From assembly GCF_027925525.1 (NCBI RefSeq), contig NZ_BSDJ01000006.1, positions 1 through 64,000 on the forward strand: a stretch of DNA of 64,000 bases. The letters run 5' to 3'. Numbering within the stretch: position 1 is the stretch's first letter; the number at the start of each line of letters is the position of its first letter. A program made the position numbers and the translations under genes. Shown one piece after another: positions 52,013-60,162 of this stretch. The stretch comes from Paenibacillus tyrphae (lineage in GTDB: Bacteria; Bacillota; Bacilli; Paenibacillales; NBRC-103111). The notes beneath the pieces are model-generated. The model had not been told where the DNA came from. It worked only from the letters and a program-made list of their open reading frames with translations, and did not search any database.

Positions 52013-52975
52013 ACGTGAACCGCTGGTGGCGATCGACCGGCTGACGAAGCGCTACCCGGCCGCCGCCACCGGCTTCGGCAAGCCCAAAGCCTGGGTGAAC
52101 GCCGTGAACGGCGTCTCCTTCGAGATTCGCAGCGGCGAGACGCTTGGCCTCGTCGGCGAAAGCGGCTGCGGCAAGTCGACGACCGGACAGTTGCTCGCGC
52201 GGTTGTTGGAGCCGACCTCCGGGTCCATCCGCTTTCGCGGACGGGAACTGACAACGCTGCGGGCCCGCGAGGTACGGGAATTGCGCAAGCACATTCAGCT
52301 GATCTTTCAAGACCCGTACGCGTCGCTCAATCCGCGGCATACGATCGGCTCGATTCTGGAGGAGCCGCTTCGCGTCCACCGGATCGGATCGCGCGCCGAA
52401 CGCAGGCAGCAGGCCCGCGACATGCTGGAGACGGTGGGGCTGGACCGCAGCTACGCCGCCCGGTATCCCCACGAACTGAGCGGCGGCCAGCGGCAGCGCA
52501 TCGGCATCGCGCGGGCGCTCATGCTGGCCCGTCCTTCGTCGTGGCGGATGAGCCTGTGTCCGCGCTTGACGTGTCGGTGCAGTCGCAAATTTTGAATCTG
52601 CTCAAGGAGCTACAGCGGCGCTTCGCGCTGACCACGCTGTTCGTCTCGCACGATCTCAATGTCGTGCAGTATATGAGCGACCGGGTCGCCGTCATGTATC
52701 TGGGAGCGATTGTCGAGCTCGCGCCGGTCGAAACCTTGTTTCGCGGTGCGGTACATCCGTACACGCGGGCGCTGCTCTCGGCGATTCCGTCCGTCGGTGC
52801 CGGAGAGCGGCGCGAACGCATCGTGCTCCGCGGCGAGGTACCGAGCCCGCTTCATCCGCCCGCGGGCTGTCTGTTTCACACGCGCTGCCCGCAGGCGGTG
52901 GCGGAATGCGCTTCCATGCTGCCGGACTGGAAGCACGTCGGCCCGGACCATTACGCGCGCTGCCTGCTGACTTAA
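51993..52975 (+). pseudogene. DppF-type ABC transporter ATPase, frameshifted
   Basis: Two frames make one ATPase. The first (start GTG 51993) has Walker [11 protein letters not shown], the Q-loop [10 protein letters not shown] and signature [18 protein letters not shown], then shifts at about 52530-52541 into unrelated residues. The second frame (to 52975) supplies Walker [16 protein letters not shown] and the C-terminal oligopeptide domain. The break lies in CCCGTCCTTC. Restoring a lost CGTC copy (CCGTCCGTCC) gives the normal [11 protein letters not shown] and a 328-residue product, the usual DppF length. So a 4-base slippage deletion is the simplest cause. Without repair the importer lacks one of its two ATPases. 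Confidence 0.82.
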
Positions 52976-53071
52976 GCAGCATTCGCATCGGAGCGGCAGG
53001 GCGCAGTCTGCAGAAGCCGCCATGGCCATTCGATCCGCTCAAGTCTACAGGAGAACGAGGAGGGAACCATT

Positions 53072-53926
53072 TTGAACATCGGCATTTTGTCGGATTTGCA
53101 TATTGATACCAATAACCCCGGCTGCTCCGTCCCGGTCGAGGAGGCGCTCTGCGAGGCGGCGCTTGCGCAGAAGGTGGATCTGCTGCTGATCGGCGGAGAC
53201 ATCTCCAACAACAGCGCCACGACGCTGAAGACGCTCAGGTACATCCGGGAGCGGCTGTCCATTCCTTGCTTGTTCGTACCGGGCAATCACGATCTGTGGA
53301 ACATCCACGACCCGGAACGTACGGCTTGGGATTCGTACCGCGAACTGCAAGCGTTCGAAGGGAACCTCGCGAATGGCGCTTACATGATCAATGAAGAATG
53401 GGCCGTCGTCGGGGATATCGGCTGGTACGATTATTCGTTCGGCGCAGATCGCTATACGAAGGAGGAGTTTGACCGGATGTCGCTCGGCGAGCGGACGTGG
53501 CAGGATAGTCTGTTCGCCCTGTGGGACCGGCCGACGACGGAAGTCTGCGATTATTTCGTGCAGAAGCTGGACAAGCAATTGCGCGAGCTTCGGGACAAGA
53601 AGGTCATCGTGATGACCCACGTGCTGCCGCACCGTTATTTTACCGTTCCGTACGCACCCGAGGTATGGGGTTACTTTAACGCCTTTCTCGGAAGCGAGCA
53701 GTACGGGAAGCTGATCGAATCGTACGCTTCCTCCGTGAAGCTGGCCGTCTGCGGCCATGTGCATTACCGGAAAAGCCAAACCTTCGGCAGCACGCTGTAC
53801 GTATGCAGCTGTCTCGGCTATACCCGGGAATGGTCGAATCCGGGAGACGCGCGGGCCGAGGTTGCTAAGGCGTTGACCGTGATCGAGCTGGCCTCGCTGG
53901 AGGAGCGTAGTCCGTTGAATGCATAA
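53072..53926 (+). CDS. Metallophosphoesterase (calcineurin-like)
   Basis: A 284-residue enzyme with all metal motifs of the calcineurin-like family: SDLHID (about 7-12), GGDIS (about 47), GNHD (about 75-78), MTHVLPH (about 185) and GHVHY (about 226). Family members cleave phosphomono- or diesters; the substrate is not clear. The start is TTG 53072, preceded by CGAGGAGGGAACC. It lies 96 bases after the broken ATPase gene with no terminator between, so it belongs to the transporter operon. A terminator follows. Confidence 0.84.
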   Translation: MNIGILSDLHIDTNNPGCSVPVEEALCEAALAQKVDLLLIGGDISNNSATTLKTLRYIRERLSIPCLFVPGNHDLWNIHDPERTAWDSYRELQAFEGNLANGAYMINEEWAVVGDIGWYDYSFGADRYTKEEFDRMSLGERTWQDSLFALWDRPTTEVCDYFVQKLDKQLRELRDKKVIVMTHVLPHRYFTVPYAPEVWGYFNAFLGSEQYGKLIESYASSVKLAVCGHVHYRKSQTFGSTLYVCSCLGYTREWSNPGDARAEVAKALTVIELASLEERSPLNA

Positions 53927-53948
53927 TTGATCCGTCCATTGTACAGAG

Positions 53949-53992
53949 GAAGCACCTCTTGCGGCGAAAGCGGTTAGAGGCGCTTCTTTTTT
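53949..53992 (+). terminator. Terminator of the transporter/phosphoesterase operon
   Basis: GAAGC-A-CCTCT pairs with AGAGG-C-GCTTC and is followed by TTTTTT. Confidence 0.85.
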
Positions 53993-54078
53993 CATTCGTC
54001 CGGAATAGGATGCAGTACGCTTCAGGTACTACGCAAAGTTAGTACTACCCGCTTTGTCGAATTCGCGTACAATAAGAT

Positions 54079-54095
54079 TTAAGACCAGGTGCTAG
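54079..54095 (+). promoter_or_regulatory. Possible FapR-type operator before the aas-like gene
   Basis: TTAAGACCAGGTGCTAG resembles, at about 14 of 17 positions, the inverse of the FapR site of B. subtilis (TTAGTACCTAGTCTTAA, from memory). FapR represses lipid synthesis genes, which fits the phospholipid gene downstream. Two GTACTAC copies (54026-54048) lie just upstream. This is tentative. Confidence 0.4.
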
Positions 54096-54141
54096 GAACT
54101 AATCGCAAAAAAAACAGAACGCACCGACGGAGGGAATGGCT

Positions 54142-56271
54142 ATGGTATTGGTAAAATGGTTGGCCCGAATCGTACTCAACCTGTTATTTCAAGCGAGATT
54201 CAGCGGTTTGGAAAAGCTTGACTTCCGCAAACCGACCATTCTGATTCCGAACCATCTGTCGCTGATCGATGCGGCGCTGCTTGCTACGCGGCTGCCGGAG
54301 GAAGTGACGTTCGTCGTGAACACGCGCATTGCGAAACGGTTCGCCCCGTTGATCCGGCTGCGCAAGCATATCGCCGTCGATCCGATGAATCCGTACTCCG
54401 TGAAGCAGATGGTCAAGACGGTGCAAAAAGGGGCCCCGCTTCTCGTATTCCCGGAAGGGCGCGTCAATACCGCGAGCGGCGGCTCGCTGATGAAAATATA
54501 CAGCGGCGTCGGCTACATTGCGCTCCGCACGGGCGCGACGCTGTACCCGATTGCCTTGAACGGACCGGAACGGTCCAAATTTTCTTACCTGAAGCATAAA
54601 ATCCGGCAGGTATGGTTCCCCGAGGTTACCGTGCAGATCGGTGATCCGTTTACCTTGGATTACGATCGCGCCCAATCGATGAAATCGCAAAAAGAACGCG
54701 CTGCGGCGCAAATCCAGAAGAAGCTGGAGGCCGAGCTGGTGAGCAGCCGGGTGAAGACCGGGATCAACCTGTTCAACGAACTGCTGACCGCCGCCAAGCA
54801 TCACGGGTACAAGTTTCCGGTGTGCGAGGATATAAGCCAGACGTTTACGTATAAAAAGCTGCTGACCGCTTCCTACGTCTTTGCCAGAAAGCTTGCGGCC
54901 GAACTGAAAGACGAGCCGGGCGTCGCCGTCCTGCTGCCGAATTCCGCCGCCCATCTGCTTGTTTTGTTCGCGCTGTTCAAGCTTGACAAACGGCCGGCGA
55001 TCCTCAACTTTTCAGCCGGGGAAAAGAACATGCGCATCGCCTGCGAAACCGCTTCCGTCCGGACGATTCTGACCTCCAGACAGTTTGTCGACAAAGGAAA
55101 GCTGACGCCGGTGATCGAAAGTCTTGGTCAAAGGTACCGTGTGCTGTATTTGGAAGACATGAAGGATACGCTCCGTATGAGCGATAAGCTGTCCGGCTTC
55201 GCGGATTTCCTGCTCAAGCGGAAGGCGGCGGCGAACAATACCGAGATCGTGCTCTTCACGTCCGGCAGCGAAAGCGTCCCGAAAGGGGTCGTGCTGGACC
55301 ATGCGAACCTGTATGCGAATATGCAGCAGACGCGCACGGTGATGGACATTAACGCCCATGACGTCTTTTTCAACGCAATGCCGATGTTCCACAGCCTCGG
55401 GCTGCTGGTGACGGTGCTTCCGGTGCTAAACGGCGTGAAGGTGTTCCTGTATCCGAGCCCGCTCCACTACAAAGTCATTCCGGAACTAGCTTACGATCGT
55501 AATGCGACGTTTCTGTTCGGCACCTCGACGTTTCTGGCGGCGTACGGCAAAGCGGCGCATCCGTACGATTTTCAATCGCTTCGCTGCGTGATCGCCGGAG
55601 CCGAGAAGCTGAAGGACGAGGTCCGGCAGCTGTGGGTCGACAAGTTCCATGTGTGCCCGGTGGAAGGCTATGGCACGACGGAAGCTTCGCCGGTCGTGGC
55701 GATGAACACCCGGATGTGGCACCGCAAAGGCACGGTCGGCCAACTGCTCCCGGGCATCGCATATAAGCTGGAGCCGGTGCCGGGGCTGGAAGGCGGCAAA
55801 CTGCTGATTCAGGGCCCGAACTTAATGAAGGGCTACCTGCTCCACGAAGAGGGCTTCAAGCCGTGCCCCGAATGGTACGATACCGGAGACGTAGTGAAGA
55901 TCGACGAAGACGGCTTTGTGACGATCGTGAGCCGGGTGAAGCGGTTCGCGAAGATCGGCGGGGAGATGGTGTCCTTGAACCAAGTGGAGGAAATTGCGGC
56001 AAGCTGCTACCGGGACGCGAACGTAGCCGCAGTCAGCGTGTCGGACAGCCGCAAAGGCGAACGAATCATTCTGTTCGTGACGCAGAAAGAGCATCAGATT
56101 CAGACGATCAAGCAATTCGTGAAAGATCATGGACATTCTCAACTCATGACTCCGTCCAAGCTGGTACAGGTTGAGAAGCTACCGATTTTGGGCAGCGGTA
56201 AACCGGATTATGTGGCACTCAAAAAGCTGGCCGAAGAGCCGGCGGCAGACGAAGGAGCGAACGCCGTATGA
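54142..56271 (+). CDS. aas: Bifunctional lysophospholipid acyltransferase/acyl-ACP synthetase (Aas-like)
   Basis: A 709-residue two-domain protein. An N-terminal PlsC-type acyltransferase (about 10-200; NHLSLIDAAL is the HX4D motif, FPEGRVN is also conserved) precedes an AMP-binding acyl-activating domain (about 230-700; TSGSESVPKGVVLDH, GYGTTEASPV, DTGDVVK and a late Lys in GSGKPDY). E. coli Aas uses these two activities to reacylate lysophosphatidylethanolamine. ATG 54142 fits the ribosome site GGAGGG; ATG 54136 is too close to it. The next gene overlaps by ATGA and encodes an LplT-like transporter, completing the pair. Confidence 0.86.
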   Translation: MVLVKWLARIVLNLLFQARFSGLEKLDFRKPTILIPNHLSLIDAALLATRLPEEVTFVVNTRIAKRFAPLIRLRKHIAVDPMNPYSVKQMVKTVQKGAPLLVFPEGRVNTASGGSLMKIYSGVGYIALRTGATLYPIALNGPERSKFSYLKHKIRQVWFPEVTVQIGDPFTLDYDRAQSMKSQKERAAAQIQKKLEAELVSSRVKTGINLFNELLTAAKHHGYKFPVCEDISQTFTYKKLLTASYVFARKLAAELKDEPGVAVLLPNSAAHLLVLFALFKLDKRPAILNFSAGEKNMRIACETASVRTILTSRQFVDKGKLTPVIESLGQRYRVLYLEDMKDTLRMSDKLSGFADFLLKRKAAANNTEIVLFTSGSESVPKGVVLDHANLYANMQQTRTVMDINAHDVFFNAMPMFHSLGLLVTVLPVLNGVKVFLYPSPLHYKVIPELAYDRNATFLFGTSTFLAAYGKAAHPYDFQSLRCVIAGAEKLKDEVRQLWVDKFHVCPVEGYGTTEASPVVAMNTRMWHRKGTVGQLLPGIAYKLEPVPGLEGGKLLIQGPNLMKGYLLHEEGFKPCPEWYDTGDVVKIDEDGFVTIVSRVKRFAKIGGEMVSLNQVEEIAASCYRDANVAAVSVSDSRKGERIILFVTQKEHQIQTIKQFVKDHGHSQLMTPSKLVQVEKLPILGSGKPDYVALKKLAEEPAADEGANAV

Positions 56272-57503
56272 ACCTATGGAACAAACTCAGACTCAAGCCG
56301 ATCAATGCGCTGCTCGTCTCGCAGTTCTGGAGCGCGTTCGCCGATAACGCCATTTTGTTCGCAATCATTGAAATGCTGCGGGCCAAGGCGTATCCCGAAT
56401 CGTATATCGGCAACGTGCAGCAAGCCTTTTTGTTCGCTTACGTCGTTCTGGCGCCGTTCGTCGGCAGCTTCGCGGATAAGCATCCGAAGTCAGTCGTACT
56501 GCTGATCGGCAATGCGCTGAAAGCGCTCGGGATCGTCGGGCTGCTGCTCGGTCTCGAGCCTGCCTTAAGCTACGCCGTAATCGGAATCGGCGCAGCCGTG
56601 TACAGTCCGGCGAAGTACGGCATCCTCAGCGAAATTTTGAGCCGCTCTGCCACAGACGCGAAGCAGCTCGATTCCGAGCTGCTCCAGGCGAATGCCAAGA
56701 TCGAAGGCTACACGATCATCGCCATTCTGGCCGGTACGGTGGGCGGAGGCATTCTGGCGAAGCAGTCGCTGACGGTGTGCATCGTCGCCTGCCTGCTGCT
56801 GTACGTGACTGCGCTGCTTTTGTCGCTATCGATTCCGCGGGTGGCGGGGAACCCGAACATCCATTACGTCAAAGATTCGATCTTATTCTTTAAAGATATC
56901 GCCCGGCTGTTCCGGGACCGGACGGCCCGCTATTGCCTGATTGGCACCAGCTCGTTCTGGTTGACGTCGTCGGTCATTCGCGTGGCGGTCATCTCCTGGA
57001 TTCCGCTGCACCTCGGCATTCACGGCGTCGATCAGATTTCGATGCTGATTGCGGTTACGGCGATCGGCATTATGGCCGGAGCCTTGACCGCTCCCAAGCT
57101 GATCCCGGCGCACAAGTACTTGAACTCTTATCTGTACGGTGTCGTGATGGTGGTGCTCATTCTCGTTTTCCCGATGCTGAGCAATTTGTACGTGACGGTG
57201 TTCATCTTGCTGGCGGTCGGTTTCGCCGGCGGCGTCTATGTCGTACCGCTGAACTCGGTGCTGCAGAAGGTGGGTAACCCGAAGATCGGAGCAGGCAAAA
57301 CGATTGCCGTGCAAAACTTGTTCGAGAACGTCCTGATGTTCGCGGGCGTGCGGGCGTATACGCAGGCAACTGCCGCAGGAACAAGCGTGGAGACGTCGAT
57401 CTACGGCGTCGGGCTGGTGCTGGCGTTGTTCGTGCTGTACCTCGTGTTCCAGGCGGTGATGCTGAAACGGAGAAGCGCCGATGTTGCCGGTTCCCGCGTA
57501 TGA
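56268..57503 (+). CDS. lplT: LplT-like lysophospholipid transporter (MFS)
   Basis: A 411-residue MFS protein with about 12 segments, related to LplT, which flips lysophospholipids into the cell for Aas. N-terminal LLVSQFWSAFADNAILFAIIEML and the AVYSPAKYGILSEIL segment (about 105-120) are characteristic. Its overlap with the aas-like gene supports the function. Confidence 0.86.
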   Translation: MNLWNKLRLKPINALLVSQFWSAFADNAILFAIIEMLRAKAYPESYIGNVQQAFLFAYVVLAPFVGSFADKHPKSVVLLIGNALKALGIVGLLLGLEPALSYAVIGIGAAVYSPAKYGILSEILSRSATDAKQLDSELLQANAKIEGYTIIAILAGTVGGGILAKQSLTVCIVACLLLYVTALLLSLSIPRVAGNPNIHYVKDSILFFKDIARLFRDRTARYCLIGTSSFWLTSSVIRVAVISWIPLHLGIHGVDQISMLIAVTAIGIMAGALTAPKLIPAHKYLNSYLYGVVMVVLILVFPMLSNLYVTVFILLAVGFAGGVYVVPLNSVLQKVGNPKIGAGKTIAVQNLFENVLMFAGVRAYTQATAAGTSVETSIYGVGLVLALFVLYLVFQAVMLKRRSADVAGSRV

Positions 57504-57521
57504 CCGTTCGTGCTTAAAAGC

Positions 57522-57561
57522 AAAGACCGGACCCTGCCGCCTGGCAGGATCCGGTCTTTCT
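57522..57561. terminator. Bidirectional terminator between lplT-like gene and gerQ
   Basis: AAAGACCGG-A-CCTGCC pairs with GGCAGG-A-TCCGGTCTTTC; A and T runs flank both sides. Confidence 0.85.
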
Positions 57562-57566
57562 TGCGC

Positions 57567-58013
57567 TCAGCGTCCCGGCAGCGGGGCTGAACCGTACGGG
57601 TAAGTATACTGAAGCGGTTCGTCGAACGTGATGTAATCGAGGTTGACCATCAGCAGCAAAAAGCGCATGCCGGTTTTAGGGTCGCTGATGATAATGTGGT
57701 CACGGCCGGCGGCTTCCAGGCGTCCTTTGAAAATTTTGGCGTTCCACTGGGTGTTGTTCTCGTACGTCATATACAGCGTAGCGATTTTGCCCAGATTGAG
57801 GCGCAAAATATTTTCGATGAAGGACTGCTCCATTGGCAGTTGCCCCGGGGTGGTCGGCGCGGCCGCCGTCGGGATCGGCTGTCCTGCAGCGGTAATCGAA
57901 GAGCCTGCCGGAATCATCGGCGGCACCGATTGCGCAGTAGGCTGGCCGTAGGCGGGTCCGGGGTAACCGGCGCCGTAAGGAGTCGGTACTGCTTTGTTCG
58001 GATTGTTATACAT
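57567..58013 (-). CDS. gerQ: Spore coat protein GerQ
   Basis: A 148-residue protein: a Pro/Ala/Gly-rich N-terminal half (about 1-60) and a conserved C-terminal half (QSFIENILRLNLGKIATLYMTYENNTQWNAKIFKGRLEAAGRDHIIISDPKTGMRFLLLMVNLDYITF) that is the GerQ domain. GerQ is cross-linked in the coat and is needed for the lytic enzyme CwlJ. It stands alone with a good GGAGGA-type site upstream of 58013. Confidence 0.9.
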   Translation of the reverse strand: MYNNPNKAVPTPYGAGYPGPAYGQPTAQSVPPMIPAGSSITAAGQPIPTAAAPTTPGQLPMEQSFIENILRLNLGKIATLYMTYENNTQWNAKIFKGRLEAAGRDHIIISDPKTGMRFLLLMVNLDYITFDEPLQYTYPYGSAPLPGR

Positions 58014-58160
58014 CGCTCATAATCCTCCTTCAAACTTCGCTTGATTTGGGTTTCGACTGGGCTGGAGCACACCATTCATACTATGGTGTGGGCGAATGTT
58101 TGGTGACGGATTTTTTATTGAAATTGGGGAGCGATGCTGCGTAGCCCGAGAGGAAGCGGG

Positions 58161-59030
58161 CTAACCGAAAATCTGTGCCGCAATGCTGTAAAGGTTTCCG
58201 TTCCGGGGCGGAAAACACGGCGAGTGCAGGAGCATGACAGGCGGTTCGCCAACCTTGGTGAAGCCGCAAGCTTCCAATAACGGAGTAAACGTAGAATGTT
58301 CCGAAGCGACATCGATCCTTAATTTACCCGGATGTCCGTTTGCCAGGTAATCGACGAGAGCAAGAGCAGTAACGTCGTTTGGAGCCGTTATCGGGCCTAA
58401 CGTTAGCTGGACAGGCCCTTGGATGCTTAAACCGAATCCTGCAACCGTGCCGTTCGGGGCTTGGGCGATGAATGAACGCTTTGCCTGCTTCATCCGGGTT
58501 TGCAAGAATCGAGAGCGGTCCGCCCCGAAGGACCGGCGGTCCAGCTTGATAACCTCCGGAATATGTTCATTTGTCATGGGGATCACGCGGATAGGCTCAC
58601 GCGCCGGGCTCCAAGAAAGCGGATGATACCGGTCGCATAATAGCTTGCAGACGCGGCCTGCTTTTCGAAAGCCGAGCTTTTCATACAGAGGCTCGCCCTC
58701 TTTTGTGGCGATCAGTTGGATCGTCGTATCCGAACCTACGGTATTTATGCACGTTTGGATCAACGTTTGCCCCAAGCCGAGCCTTCGATATTCCGGGTGT
58801 ACGATAACTAAGCCGATGGAAGCCAATTGCCGTCCGTAAGGGATAATGGCCGTACTCGCGACGATCTGCCGGCGATTATTTTTGATCCCGTAGATAGTGC
58901 CCGAAGACAGCACCGTTCGCAGCTCGGGCTCGGTATAATCCCACCCGACCGATTCGGATAGCGCAATAAGACCGGAAATATCCGTTTCGGATAGCTTGTG
59001 TATGTCCCGTGCCGGCGAAAGCGACATCAT
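58161..59030 (-). CDS. Double-domain GNAT acetyltransferase (YitH-like)
   Basis: A 289-residue protein. An N-terminal GNAT domain (about 10-140; LVIVHPEYRRLGLGQTLIQ is the acetyl-CoA loop, YEKLGFRKAG its end) is followed by a second, degenerate GNAT-like domain (about 150-285; DRRSFGADRSRFLQTRM, VAGFGLSIQGPVQLTLGPITAPN). This pattern matches the YitH/HolE-like group. Substrate unknown. Start choice among 59039, 59030 and 59027 is uncertain; AAAGGA spacing favours 59030. Confidence 0.8.
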   Translation of the reverse strand: MMSLSPARDIHKLSETDISGLIALSESVGWDYTEPELRTVLSSGTIYGIKNNRRQIVASTAIIPYGRQLASIGLVIVHPEYRRLGLGQTLIQTCINTVGSDTTIQLIATKEGEPLYEKLGFRKAGRVCKLLCDRYHPLSWSPAREPIRVIPMTNEHIPEVIKLDRRSFGADRSRFLQTRMKQAKRSFIAQAPNGTVAGFGLSIQGPVQLTLGPITAPNDVTALALVDYLANGHPGKLRIDVASEHSTFTPLLEACGFTKVGEPPVMLLHSPCFPPRNGNLYSIAAQIFG

Positions 59031-59059
59031 GCCAACCATCGTCCTTTCGTATGTGGATG

Positions 59060-59092
59060 CAAAAAGAGCCCTCGATTCACAAGGGCTCTTCC
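59060..59092 (-). terminator. Terminator of the aldo-keto reductase gene
   Basis: On the minus strand GAGCCCT and AGGGCTC pair across a short loop and are followed by TTTTT. Confidence 0.85.
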
Positions 59093-59096
59093 CGAA

Positions 59097-59927
59097 CTAA
59101 AACTCAATAGTATCCGGGTCCGGACCGAAGCGACGGTCCTGGTTCAGGCCGTCCAGACGCGCCATATCCTCGTCGGACAAGGTGAAGTCGAAGACGTCGA
59201 TGTTCTCGCGGATGCGGCTTTCGCGAATGGACTTCGGAATGGTAACGACCCCGTGCTGCAAATCCCAACGGAGAATAATCTGCGCTGGCGTTTTGCCGTA
59301 TTTGCCCGCAAGCTCGCTTAGCAGCGGCAGATCGAGATTGCCCTGCATCAGCGGACTCCAAGCTTCGAGCTGAATCTTGTGTTCCTTGCAGAACGTCCGC
59401 AGCTCCTGCTGAATCAGAAGCGGATGGAACTCGACTTGGTTTACCGCAGGAACGATTTCGCTATCCTGCAGCAGTTCCTCCAGATGGTGCACTTTAAAAT
59501 TGCTGACGCCGATCGCCCGGACGAGTCCGTCCTTATACAGCTTTTCGAGCGCCTTCCAAGTTTCCTTATATTTGTCCTTCCCTGGCCAGTGAATGAGGTA
59601 CAGGTCGATGACCTCGAGCTGCAGCTTGCGCCGGCTCTCCTCGAAAGCCCGAAGCGTGCTGTCATAGCCTTGGTCCGCGTTCCATACTTTCGTGGTGATG
59701 AACAACTGGTCGCGCGGAATACTGCTGGCTTGAATCGCTTGGCCAACCCCTGCTTCGTTGCCGTAGACGGCAGCCGTATCGATGGAGCGGTAACCGGCTT
59801 CCAGCGCATGCTGCACGGCTTGGACGACCTCTTCGCCTTCCTTGGTTTTCCAGACGCCCAGTCCGAGCCATGGCATGCGGACGCCGTTGTTTAACACCGT
59901 AGTGTCGTTTCGCTGAATCGCGGTCAT
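59097..59927 (-). CDS. Aldo/keto reductase (YvgN/YtbE-like)
   Basis: A 276-residue NADPH-dependent reductase of the AKR5 type. The catalytic tetrad is visible: Asp and Tyr in SIDTAAVYGNE, Lys in TTKVWNADQG and His in LIHWPGKDKYKETW. The NADPH-binding end IPKSIRESRIRENIDVFDFTL is conserved. Relatives reduce methylglyoxal and 2,5-diketo-D-gluconate. The start at 59927 follows AAGGAGGGAATTTGAAC; a longer reading crosses that site. Confidence 0.87.
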   Translation of the reverse strand: MTAIQRNDTTVLNNGVRMPWLGLGVWKTKEGEEVVQAVQHALEAGYRSIDTAAVYGNEAGVGQAIQASSIPRDQLFITTKVWNADQGYDSTLRAFEESRRKLQLEVIDLYLIHWPGKDKYKETWKALEKLYKDGLVRAIGVSNFKVHHLEELLQDSEIVPAVNQVEFHPLLIQQELRTFCKEHKIQLEAWSPLMQGNLDLPLLSELAGKYGKTPAQIILRWDLQHGVVTIPKSIRESRIRENIDVFDFTLSDEDMARLDGLNQDRRFGPDPDTIEF

Positions 59928-60162
59928 GTTCAAATTCCCTCCTTGGACAACTTTCAATCTATTTTAGGATAACACAATCAGGTATGAACGGAAAATTCGC
60001 ACGGGCATTCCGTTCGTAGGAAACTTCGTTATTGAACGTCGGTATAAAAGAGTTTATTATGTAAGTTAAGGAAAAAATAGAACCAAACGGTAATCCTTTG
60101 TGTTGTCTTCTTGTTTCTGTCAGAATGTTAGCCGCACTGCATCGGCTGGGAAAGGAATAAGC

